From Flavimaribacter sp024343425 (GTDB taxonomy: Bacteria; Pseudomonadota; Alphaproteobacteria; Rhizobiales; Rhizobiaceae), in contig OZ245773.1 of assembly GCA_965227645.1 (NCBI GenBank), positions 2,790,001 through 2,854,000 on the forward strand: a DNA stretch of 64,000 nt, in the 5' to 3' direction. The notes beneath the pieces were generated by a model, which saw only the letters and a program-made list of their open reading frames with translations, did no database searches and was not told where the DNA came from. Position 1 is the first letter of the stretch. Every line of letters starts with the position of its first letter. Below, in pieces: positions 17,875 to 25,623 of this stretch. Both the position numbers and the translations under genes were made by a program.

Positions 17875-19176
17875 TCAATTGTAGAAAAGCTCCGGAAGCC
17901 AGAGCGCCAGTTGCGGGAAGACGAACATCAGGATGATAAGAACTACCGGAGCCAGGAGGAAGGGCAGGATTCCCCGGTAAATCTGCCTGATATTCAGTTC
18001 TCTGACCTGCGCGCGTATGATGAAGAGGTTCATTCCGACAGGCGGCGTAATAAGACCGAGTTCTACCAGCACCGCTACGAGCACGCCGAACCAGATCGGG
18101 TCGAACCCGTATCCGACGACCACGGGAAGGAAAACCGGCACTGTTATCAGCACCATCCCCAGCCCCTCGAGAAAACATCCCAAAACGATGTAGATGACGA
18201 TGATCAGCCCCATCACGACGAAGACGTTGAGTTCTGCGTCCTGCGCCAGTTGCAGCAGCGTGTCGGGAAGCCGGGTCTGGACGATGAAATTGGCGAACAG
18301 GGTCGCCCCTATGATGATCATGAACAAGGCGCAGGAGACGATCACGCTTGCCTGAATGGCGGCAATCAGCCGCGCGCTATCAAGCGTCCGCTTCAGAAAA
18401 CCCAGAACAATAGCGCCAAACGCTCCGACCGAAGCGGCTTCAGTCGGACTGAAAACGCCGGCGTAAATGCCGCCGATCGTCAGAACAAACAGCAGAACGA
18501 ATTGCCAGGGATCTTTTAGCGCGGACAGGCGCTGGCCGATCGAGGCGCCCGCCTCAAGCGGCGCTGCGCCGGCGCGATGAGCAAGCCAGATCGCGACCAG
18601 TATATAGAGAACCAGCAGCACGAGGCCGGGTATCATCGACGCTGCGAATAGACGCGCAACGCTTGTTTCGGTAATCGAACCGTAGATGACTAGGATGATC
18701 GATGGCGGGATAAGGATGCCGAGCGACCCGCCGGCTGCAACCGACGCCGCCGAAAAACTCGGCTCATAACCGGCCCTGTTCATTTCCGGCATTGCGATCC
18801 GCGTCATGCTCGCCGCAGTCGCGACCGAACTGCCGCAGATGGCGCCAAAGGCGCCGGAGGCGGCGATCGACGCCAGGGAGAGGCCGCCGCGCAAGCCGGA
18901 GAGCAAAACCCGCGCCGCATTGAAGAGTTCCGCAGACATACGGGAACCGGAGGCGATTTCTCCCATCAGCACAAACAGCGGAATAACTGACAGATTGTAA
19001 TTCGAAGCAACGTCGAAAAGAGTGGTGCCGGCCGTGAACTTGGCGGTCATCAGGCTGTTGAGCGTCCAGTTGCCCGCAACGCCAATGACCGCGAGCGCGA
19101 TCCAGACGGGTTGACGGAACGCCAGCATGACAAGCATCAATCCTATCCCGCCAAGGCCGAGCGCAAAGCTGCTCAC
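17875..19176 (-). CDS. dctM: TRAP transporter large permease (DctM type)
   Basis: A 433-residue membrane protein with about twelve helices and TRAP large-subunit signatures: ASGAFGAICGSSVATAASM, AAGGSLGILIPPSIILVIYG, FSPTEAASVGAFGA and GLITPPVGMNLFII. It drives sodium-coupled uptake of an organic acid with DctQ and DctP. The start is GTG 19176, which overlaps the dctQ stop (GTGA); the longer open frame lies within dctQ. Confidence 0.94.
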   Translation of the reverse strand: MSSFALGLGGIGLMLVMLAFRQPVWIALAVIGVAGNWTLNSLMTAKFTAGTTLFDVASNYNLSVIPLFVLMGEIASGSRMSAELFNAARVLLSGLRGGLSLASIAASGAFGAICGSSVATAASMTRIAMPEMNRAGYEPSFSAASVAAGGSLGILIPPSIILVIYGSITETSVARLFAASMIPGLVLLVLYILVAIWLAHRAGAAPLEAGASIGQRLSALKDPWQFVLLFVLTIGGIYAGVFSPTEAASVGAFGAIVLGFLKRTLDSARLIAAIQASVIVSCALFMIIIGATLFANFIVQTRLPDTLLQLAQDAELNVFVVMGLIIVIYIVLGCFLEGLGMVLITVPVFLPVVVGYGFDPIWFGVLVAVLVELGLITPPVGMNLFIIRAQVRELNIRQIYRGILPFLLAPVVLIILMFVFPQLALWLPELFYN

Positions 19177-19649
19177 GACTTGTCCTCGCCCGGGGCGCTG
19201 TCCTGGGCGCCACGCAAATTCGACCTCAATTGCATGAGATAGGCCCAAAGAATTCCGACCAGACCGAGGAAAGCGACACCCCAAAGAGGCCATTTCGGCA
19301 TACCGAGTTCAAGGGACCGCTCTCCCCAGCGCCAGGCGTCCAGCGCAGGCGTTATCATAGCCCATCCGAGAAACAGGAAAATCACGCCGCCGGTCAGAGA
19401 TGCAATGACAGCAAGTACGCGGATAGTGGTGTTCGAGACAAACCCGTCGATCAGATCGATCATGATTTCTCTTCGGCCGGCGACCACGGGCGCAAGGCCG
19501 AACACGGTCATGACGAGCAGAGCAATACTGACCACATCATAGGCCCCCTGGATCGGAGTGTTGAATACAGCGCGGAGGATCACGTCGCCGACAACCACCA
19601 GCATCATCGCGCAAAGCGCCAGACTGGCGATCCAGTGCAAAACCCTCAT
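19173..19649 (-). CDS. dctQ: TRAP transporter small permease (DctQ type)
   Basis: A 158-residue, four-helix membrane protein (helix 1 near residues 5-25, helix 4 near 120-140) with the DctQ-typical VGDVILRAVFNTPIQGAYDVV stretch. I chose ATG 19649 (MRVLHWIASL) since the longer frame to 19736 would read through a strong terminator hairpin. It stabilises the large permease. It is separated from dctP by 83 bases that hold that hairpin. Confidence 0.92.
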   Translation of the reverse strand: MRVLHWIASLALCAMMLVVVGDVILRAVFNTPIQGAYDVVSIALLVMTVFGLAPVVAGRREIMIDLIDGFVSNTTIRVLAVIASLTGGVIFLFLGWAMITPALDAWRWGERSLELGMPKWPLWGVAFLGLVGILWAYLMQLRSNLRGAQDSAPGEDKS

Positions 19650-19694
19650 CGTTCTGCCTGCCTGGTGGTCGGGATCGGTCACGTGATCTGCCTT

Positions 19695-19725
19695 AAAAAA
19701 AATTAGGCCCGCCCGAAGGCGGGCC
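19695..19725 (-). terminator. Intrinsic terminator/attenuator between dctP and dctQ
   Basis: On the minus strand GGCCCGCC (19725-19718) and GGCGGGCC (19713-19706) form a perfect 8-bp stem around a TTCG tetraloop, followed by a TAATTTTTTTT run (19705-19695). It lies just after the dctP stop (19733). This is likely a partial terminator that gives more binding protein than permease from one promoter. Confidence 0.85.
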
Positions 19726-19732
19726 ACCAGGC

Positions 19733-20719
19733 TCATTTTTTATAAGCCTCGACGAATTCTGCTGCATTGCCGCCAACGGACGCGATCGACGAATCGACGA
19801 TATCCTTGAACGCCCCCTGGAGATCAGCAATCTGGTCATCGCTCAACGTGACGATGTTTACCCCCGCCTCCTCCATGTAGTCGCGGCCGTGTCCTTCGCT
19901 TTCGTCCCACAGGGCGCCGAACCAGGCAGCGCGGTCAGGACCAGTGGTCTCGTCGATCAGCTTCCGCAGTTCCGGTGAAAGCCGGTCATAGGCGGCGTCG
20001 CTCATGACGACCGCAAACGTCGCGGAAGCAAGCCCCGGCTCCATGGAGTATTCGGTGACTGGAGCGAGATCGAACGCCTTCGTTGCCTCGAAGGGAAAGG
20101 ATGCGCCGTCGACTACCCCCTTACCCATAGCGTCCGCGGTTTCAGCTGGAGGTACGGGAACCGGAGTCGCGCCCATGCTCTCCACGATTTTCTGCCAGGT
20201 CGATCCCGCATAGCGGATACGCTTACCTTCGAGATTTCCAAGATCACTCGGGTCGGCGTCGGCAAAGTGCATCTTGAGCGGCGGCGTCACGGCCAGCCAG
20301 AGAATATGCGTTCCCTCGTGTTCTCCTGCCAGGTACTCCGGCGCCAGTTCAGTCAGGCGACGCGAGCTGACGGCGCTCTCGCTGCCGCCGGACGGATAGG
20401 TCAGAGGCAATCCGGCCAGCTCGGTCATCGGAAAGCGGCCAGGCGTCAAGCCGTGCAGAAAGATGGCGATATCGGCGCCGCCGGAACGCACCAGGTCGAA
20501 CTGTCGCGGCGGCGGACCAAGTTGACCGGCCGGAAAGACTTCGATTTCGAGTTCACCACCGGATTTCTTGTTCAGCTCTTCTCCCCAGGCATTGACCGCC
20601 TTGACGAAGGTATGCATCGGCGGAAGAAAGGTCGTGACCTTGAGCGTTTCGGCTATGGCCGGCGTCGAGACAAATCCGGCGACAAACACGCCGGCAATTG
20701 CAAAGTGTCTGAATTTCAT
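19733..20719 (-). CDS. dctP: TRAP transporter substrate-binding protein (DctP type)
   Basis: A 328-residue periplasmic solute receptor. The Sec signal peptide (residues 1-22) ends in PAIAET. The DctP-type scaffold follows (TLKVTTFLPPMHTF, the R of GKRIRYAG that usually binds the substrate carboxylate, and VDGASFPFEA). ATG 20719 has a strong GGGAGGT site; the upstream extension lacks signal-peptide character. It delivers an organic acid to DctQM. Confidence 0.93.
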   Translation of the reverse strand: MKFRHFAIAGVFVAGFVSTPAIAETLKVTTFLPPMHTFVKAVNAWGEELNKKSGGELEIEVFPAGQLGPPPRQFDLVRSGGADIAIFLHGLTPGRFPMTELAGLPLTYPSGGSESAVSSRRLTELAPEYLAGEHEGTHILWLAVTPPLKMHFADADPSDLGNLEGKRIRYAGSTWQKIVESMGATPVPVPPAETADAMGKGVVDGASFPFEATKAFDLAPVTEYSMEPGLASATFAVVMSDAAYDRLSPELRKLIDETTGPDRAAWFGALWDESEGHGRDYMEEAGVNIVTLSDDQIADLQGAFKDIVDSSIASVGGNAAEFVEAYKK

Positions 20720-20756
20720 GTCGTTACCTCCCTGGAATGTGACATGTTGGAATTCT

Positions 20757-20900
20757 TCAAGGATTCTTGCCAGGCAAAACCGCGGGATCGCGCCCTGATT
20801 GCGTAATTTTTCGGCCACGCACTCCGAAACCCTGCGGTCTCGCGCGGCAGACGCCGGCTACCGCAAACGGCTGCGTCGTTGTGAAACGCTCAATCGGCAT
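20757..20900 (-). CDS. Possible small leader ORF upstream of dctP (47 aa)
   Basis: ATG 20900 follows GGGAGGAACGCA, one of the best ribosome sites in the region, and the frame stays open for 47 codons, starting MPIERFTTTQPFAVAG and rich in Arg and Gly. It lies between the operator and dctP. It may be a real small protein, a leader peptide, or the remnant of a broken gene. No family is recognised. Confidence 0.3.
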   Translation of the reverse strand: MPIERFTTTQPFAVAGVCRARPQGFGVRGRKITQSGRDPAVLPGKNP

Positions 20901-21006
20901 TGCGTTCCTCCCATCAGCAGCTCGCCGCCCTCCCGGCGATGAGTGGCTCAGAGACTGTTGCCGACCGTGGTCCGGGAACTCCAGACTTTGATCAAAATTC
21001 GTCCCG

Positions 21007-21075
21007 CTGTATGATACAGGTGAACCATTATACAGGATGTGTCAACATCGATTCCAGAGAACGCATCGTATTGCG
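21007..21075 (-). promoter_or_regulatory. Shared operator module 2 (dctP/iclR divergent region)
   Basis: CTGTATGATACAG (21007-21019), TGTCAA (21040-21045) and CGTATTGCG (21067-21075), separated by 20 and 21 bases, duplicate module 1 at 14613-14681. A further half-site, CTGTATAAT on the minus strand, lies between the first two blocks. The adjacent IclR gene is the obvious candidate binder (inference). Confidence 0.75.
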
Positions 21076-21142
21076 GATATATGGACAGAATTTGCATCAC
21101 TATGTAAGACAGCGGAGATTTGAATCAGTTCAGAGGCATGGC

Positions 21143-21895
21143 ATGAGCGACATCGCGCCGGGTGGAAACCGGGGAATACAGGTCATATCGCGGGCGGCGG
21201 CGATACTCCGCGCCCTCAGGCAAGACACCTCGGGCATGAGTCTGGGACAGATAGCCGAACGAGTCGGTCTGCCCCGCTCTACCGTGCAGCGTATTGTCGG
21301 AGCCCTGCAAGCCGAACGGCTGGTCATCAGCACCGGCGCTGGAGGGAGCATCCGGCTCGGACCCGAGATTACCGCCCTGTCGGAAGCGACCCGTTACAAC
21401 ATCGCCGACATATGCCGCCTGCCGATTTCGGAACTTTCGCAGAAGGTCACGGAAACCGTCGACCTGTCCGTCCTGCGAGGCGCGGGCATGATCTTCCTCG
21501 ATCAGGTTCCGGGCACGCATCGTTTGCGAACCGTCTCGGCGATCGGCGACGTATTCCCGTTGACGACGACGGCGAACGGCAAGGCGACGCTCGCAATGAT
21601 TGGCCGTGAACGGGCGAAGTCACTGGTCGAACAGGAGTGGGAGCGACGCGGCATTGCCGGCGACTGGGGGCAGTTCAGCTTGATGCTCGACCGTGCGGCG
21701 GAAACCGGCCTTGCCTACGACAATGACGAGCACACCCCGGGCATATCGGCGATCGGAACCGCCTTTGTCGACATGACTGGCGAATATCACGCCATTTCCG
21801 TGCCGATACCCACCACCCGCTTTCTGGACAAGCGCCATGCGGTGGAAGACGCGTTGCGCGCAACAGCTGCACAGATTCGCGCTGCCGTCGGCTGA
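21143..21895 (+). CDS. IclR family transcriptional regulator
   Basis: A 250-residue regulator with an N-terminal winged helix (VISRAAAILRALRQ, then LGQIAERVGLPRSTVQRIVGAL near residues 35-55) and a C-terminal effector-binding GAF-like domain (residues 75-250). ATG 21143 is chosen because the HTH begins 14 residues later; the longer frame would span the operator. IclR proteins repress or activate degradation operons in response to pathway intermediates. It is divergent from dctP and is the only regulator gene in the catabolic locus. Confidence 0.92.
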   Translation: MSDIAPGGNRGIQVISRAAAILRALRQDTSGMSLGQIAERVGLPRSTVQRIVGALQAERLVISTGAGGSIRLGPEITALSEATRYNIADICRLPISELSQKVTETVDLSVLRGAGMIFLDQVPGTHRLRTVSAIGDVFPLTTTANGKATLAMIGRERAKSLVEQEWERRGIAGDWGQFSLMLDRAAETGLAYDNDEHTPGISAIGTAFVDMTGEYHAISVPIPTTRFLDKRHAVEDALRATAAQIRAAVG

Positions 21896-21911
21896 CACCG
21901 TACGCCTTGCC

Positions 21912-21949
21912 AGAGCCTTTCTTGTTTCCGGATGAGCCAGACAGGCTCT
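21912..21949. terminator. Inverted repeat between convergent iclR and pssA
   Basis: AGAGCCT (21912-21918) and AGGCTCT (21943-21949) form a 7-bp stem around a 24-base loop, between the stops of two convergent genes. No long T run follows, so it may be a weak terminator only. Confidence 0.4.
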
Positions 21950-21957
21950 AAACCTGC

Positions 21958-22785
21958 CTACTCGGCGTCCTGCTTCCTTGCCGCCAGTCCGTAGCGTTTC
22001 TGCCAGGCGCGCGCGCCAAACGGCAGTGAAATCAGGTAAAGCACGGTCGTCACGGTCATTGTCTCCCACATGTAGGTCAATAGCAGGCCGACATAGAGCA
22101 CAATCACCAACATGAGTGGGAAAACGAGGTCGCGCCGGATGCGCTGGCCGAGCGACTTGCCGGAATAGACCGGCAGGCGGCTGACCATCAAAAAGCCGAT
22201 CAGCATCGTGTAGCCCGACGCGACATAGGCGAAAGCGGGGCTCGGTTCGACGCCGAGGAATCCGAGATAGATCGGAAACAGCGCCAGAAGCGCGCCGCCA
22301 GGCGCCGGAATACCGATGAAATAATCTGACTGCCAGGCCGCCTTGCTCTGCTGTTCCGCCATCACATTGAACCGCGCCAAACGCAGACCGGCGGCAATGG
22401 CGTACACCAACGCCGCAATCCAGCCGAAAGACTTCACCTGATCAAGCAGGTAGACATAAAGCACGAGCGCCGGCGCCACGCCGAAATTGACGATATCAGC
22501 CAGCGAATCCATCTGCGCGCCGAACTTGCTGGTTGATTTGAGCAACCGGGCGACGCGGCCGTCAATACCGTCGAGAAAGGCCGCCAGCAACACCATGGCG
22601 ACTGCCAATTCAAAGCGTTGCTCGAAAGCGAGCCGTACGCCGGTCAGACCAGCGCAAATAGCTAGCGTGGTGATCACGTTCGGCAGCATCATGCGGAAAG
22701 AGATGTCGCGCAGGCGCGGCCCCCGGCTCCTCTCGCCCGACTTTTCGGGGCCATGCGGGTCGAAAGGGGAAAATCCCGTATCCAT
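21958..22785 (-). CDS. pssA: CDP-diacylglycerol-serine O-phosphatidyltransferase
   Basis: A 275-residue membrane enzyme that makes phosphatidylserine from CDP-diacylglycerol and serine. The CDP-alcohol phosphotransferase motif DGxxARxxxxxxxxGxxxDxxxD is present from DGIDGRVARLL to FGAQMDSLAD near residues 72-96. About seven hydrophobic helices follow. It lies 15 bp after psd; together they supply phosphatidylethanolamine. Confidence 0.96.
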   Translation of the reverse strand: MDTGFSPFDPHGPEKSGERSRGPRLRDISFRMMLPNVITTLAICAGLTGVRLAFEQRFELAVAMVLLAAFLDGIDGRVARLLKSTSKFGAQMDSLADIVNFGVAPALVLYVYLLDQVKSFGWIAALVYAIAAGLRLARFNVMAEQQSKAAWQSDYFIGIPAPGGALLALFPIYLGFLGVEPSPAFAYVASGYTMLIGFLMVSRLPVYSGKSLGQRIRRDLVFPLMLVIVLYVGLLLTYMWETMTVTTVLYLISLPFGARAWQKRYGLAARKQDAE

Positions 22786-22800
22786 TTCAGCCGAGTCCCA

Positions 22801-23499
22801 TCATGCCCTGCGCGAAACAGTCTTGCCGCGCGCCGCATTGTATTCTGCAAGCACGGTTTCGCCGGCGACGGCCGTTTGCCCGACCGAAACGCGCGGGGCG
22901 GCTGACAGCGGCAAATAGACATCAAGCCTTGACCCGAAACGGATGAGCCCGAACCGTTCTCCGGCGTCCAGCATGTCGTTCACTGAACGCCAGCATACGA
23001 TTCTGCGGGCGACCAGTCCGGCGATCTGGACAACGCCCACGAGCCCGTGCGGACCTTCGATCACCAGTCCATTGCGCTCGTTTTCCTCGCTCGCCTTGTC
23101 GAGTTCGGCGTTGACGAAGCTGCCCGACTTGTACACCGCCTGACGCACCACGCCGCGGATCGGCGCGCGATTGATATGGCAGTTGAAGACATTCATGAAA
23201 ACTGAAACACGCAGCATCTCGCCTTCGCCCAGATCAAGTTCCCGCGGAGGAACCGTCTGCACGACAGAGGAGACCTTGCCGTCGGCCGGACTGATCACAA
23301 GATCGTCGTCCAGCGGCGTCACCCTTTCGGGGTCTCTGAAAAAATATGCGCACCAAGCCGTCAGGACAAGCCCGATCCAGAACAGCGGATCCCAGATCCA
23401 GCCTAGCACAAGCGACGCAGCGAGGAAGGCCAGAATAAACTTGTAGCCTTCCTTGTGGATCGGGGTCAGCGCCGATGTCAGCGCATCCAAAAATTTCAT
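22801..23499 (-). CDS. psd: Phosphatidylserine decarboxylase proenzyme
   Basis: A 232-residue short-form decarboxylase that turns phosphatidylserine into phosphatidylethanolamine. The self-cleavage site that makes the pyruvoyl cofactor is the serine of IRFGSRLDVY near residue 199, in the RFGS variant common in this class. Two N-terminal hydrophobic segments (residues 19-50) anchor it to the membrane. The start is ATG 23499; the longer frame has no membrane-protein character. Confidence 0.95.
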   Translation of the reverse strand: MKFLDALTSALTPIHKEGYKFILAFLAASLVLGWIWDPLFWIGLVLTAWCAYFFRDPERVTPLDDDLVISPADGKVSSVVQTVPPRELDLGEGEMLRVSVFMNVFNCHINRAPIRGVVRQAVYKSGSFVNAELDKASEENERNGLVIEGPHGLVGVVQIAGLVARRIVCWRSVNDMLDAGERFGLIRFGSRLDVYLPLSAAPRVSVGQTAVAGETVLAEYNAARGKTVSRRA

Positions 23500-23566
23500 C
23501 AACGGAATCCTCGCAGTGCCGCCATTGTTCGGGATTTTCAGTGTAACATGGACCCGCGTCGGGGTT

Positions 23567-25456
23567 CTACATGTTGTCTGGTCGCTTACGCACGATAATG
23601 CCGAGATCGTCGTGCTCCTGGAAATCCTTGAGCTTTTCTTCGGTTTCCTGCGCCTCGCGCTGACGATCCCACATGGCCTTGTAGAGCCCGTTTTCATCCA
23701 AAAGCGAATAATGAGTGCCGCGCTCGGCGATCACGCCATCCTTCAGCACGATGATCTCGTCAGCGCTGATAACCGTCGACAGACGGTGCGCGATAACCAG
23801 CGTCGTGCGTCCCTTGCTGACATAGTCGAGCGCCGACTGGATCTCGCTTTCCGTCGCGCTGTCGAGCGCCGAGGTGGCTTCATCCAGAATGAGGATCGGC
23901 GGAGCTTTCAATATCGTGCGCGCGATCGCGACGCGCTGCTTCTCGCCTCCCGACAGTTTGAGACCGCGCTCTCCGACCATCGTCTTGAGACCGTCCGGAA
24001 GACTGCGGATGAAATCGGCGATCTGGGCGAGCTCCGCAGCCTCCATCACTTCTTCGTCGGTGGCGTCCATGCGGCCATAGCGAATGTTGTAGCCGACTGT
24101 GTCGTTGAAAAGCACCGTGTCCTGCGGAACCATGCCGACTGCCGCGCGCAGCGATTTCTGTGTGATGTCGCGGAGATTCTGACCGTTGACCGTGATGGCG
24201 CCTTCCTGAATGTCGTAAAAGCGGAACAAAAGGCGCGAAATCGTTGATTTTCCGGCGCCCGAAGGCCCGACCACCGCAACCGTCTTGCCATAAGGGACCT
24301 CGAAGCTGATGCCCTTCAGGATCGGCCTGTTCTCGTCGTAGCGGAAGTGCACGTCATCGAAGCGGATCGATCCCTTGTCCATCACCAACGGCTTGGCGTC
24401 CGGCTTGTCGACGATTTCCGGAGGAACGTCGAGCAGATCGAACATGTGCTCGATATCGGTCAGTCCCTGACGGATTTCCCGATAGACGAAACCGATGAAA
24501 TTGAGCGGTATCGCAAGCTGCATCAGCATGACGTTGATGAAGACAAAGTCGCCGATCGTCTGGTCGCCGCGCTGTACGGCCAGCGCCGACATCACCATCA
24601 TAATCGTCATCCCGACGCCGAATATGACGCCCTGCCCGAAATTAAGCCAGCCGAGCGACGTCCAGACCTTCGTCGCCGACTCCTCGTATTTCTCCATCGA
24701 GACGTCGTAGCGCCGCGCTTCCATCTCCTCGTTGCCGAAATATTTGACGGTTTCGAAATTGAGCAGCGAATCGACGGCCTTTGTGTTGGCGTCCGTATCG
24801 GAATCGTTCATGTCGCGGCGGATGGAGATCCTGAAATCCGTTGCGCGAACGGTGAACCAGACATAGAGCCAGATCATCACTGCGGTTACAGCGACATAGG
24901 CGAAACCGTAGGAAAATCCGAAAATCGCCGCGACAAGGACGAATTCGAGAAGAGTTGGCAGCGTGTTCAGAATAGTGAAGCGTACGATCGCCTCGATACC
25001 CTTCACGCCACGCTCGATGATCCGCGAAAGACCGCCCGTGCGCCTCTGCAGATGAAACCGCAGCGACAATTCGTGCATATGCAGGAACACCTTGTAGGCG
25101 AGTTGATGGACCGCGTGCTGTCCAACCCGCGCGAACAAGGCATCGCGCAACTGGTTGAATCCGAGCTGAACGATGCGCGCCAGATTGTAGGCGAGCACCA
25201 GAATCACCGGACCGATCAGGAAGGCGGGCAAGAAACCGAGATTGTCGTGATTGCCGTTGAGGGCGTCAGTCGCCCATTTGTAGAAATAGGGAACCGTGAC
25301 CTGACCGATTTTCGCGGTCACCAGAAAAAAAGTTGCCCAGAGAACGCGGCGTTTCAGGTCGTCACGATCCGATGGCCACATATAGGGCCACAAATTGCGA
25401 AGCGTCGTTATCGGATTGCCGGTGTCTTCGGCAACGGTCTTTTGCTGGTCTGACAA
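23567..25456 (-). CDS. ABC transporter, Atm1/heavy-metal-tolerance type exporter
   Basis: A 629-residue half-transporter with six transmembrane helices (residues 30-330) followed by an ATPase domain. Walker A is GPSGAGKST near residue 405, the signature is LSGGEKQR and Walker B is ILILDEATSALD. The N-terminal TLRNLWPYMWPSDR and the LHMHELSLRFHLQRRTGGLSR loop match the Atm1 subgroup, which exports glutathione-bound sulfur or metal compounds as a homodimer. It stands alone, between a LysM gene and psd. Confidence 0.93.
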   Translation of the reverse strand: MSDQQKTVAEDTGNPITTLRNLWPYMWPSDRDDLKRRVLWATFFLVTAKIGQVTVPYFYKWATDALNGNHDNLGFLPAFLIGPVILVLAYNLARIVQLGFNQLRDALFARVGQHAVHQLAYKVFLHMHELSLRFHLQRRTGGLSRIIERGVKGIEAIVRFTILNTLPTLLEFVLVAAIFGFSYGFAYVAVTAVMIWLYVWFTVRATDFRISIRRDMNDSDTDANTKAVDSLLNFETVKYFGNEEMEARRYDVSMEKYEESATKVWTSLGWLNFGQGVIFGVGMTIMMVMSALAVQRGDQTIGDFVFINVMLMQLAIPLNFIGFVYREIRQGLTDIEHMFDLLDVPPEIVDKPDAKPLVMDKGSIRFDDVHFRYDENRPILKGISFEVPYGKTVAVVGPSGAGKSTISRLLFRFYDIQEGAITVNGQNLRDITQKSLRAAVGMVPQDTVLFNDTVGYNIRYGRMDATDEEVMEAAELAQIADFIRSLPDGLKTMVGERGLKLSGGEKQRVAIARTILKAPPILILDEATSALDSATESEIQSALDYVSKGRTTLVIAHRLSTVISADEIIVLKDGVIAERGTHYSLLDENGLYKAMWDRQREAQETEEKLKDFQEHDDLGIIVRKRPDNM

Positions 25457-25623
25457 GTTAAGCCTTGGATTGGGTGAAGAAAAGTATTTTCGCCGACGCC
25501 TCCCGATCGCGACGAACTATTGCGGGCGCCGCACCACGGCGCGCCGCCCGACTCTAAATAGTTACCGTGACAATTGCGTCAAGAACGCCACAGCCATGCG
25601 AAACGGATACGACGTCGATCGAT

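Larger units (their letters stand above)
20720..21142. other. Long divergent control region between dctP and iclR
   Basis: 423 bases hold the operator module at 21007-21075, an untranslated leader of nearly 290 bases toward dctP, and one small open frame with a strong ribosome site (20757-20900). Toward iclR the module lies about 70-135 bases before the start, so one site could act on both promoters. No riboswitch-like fold was recognised. Confidence 0.6.

Noticed and set aside
25520..25560. GC-rich imperfect hairpin between the LysM gene and the ABC exporter as a terminator
   Set aside because: Pairing is broken and no T run follows on the minus strand.
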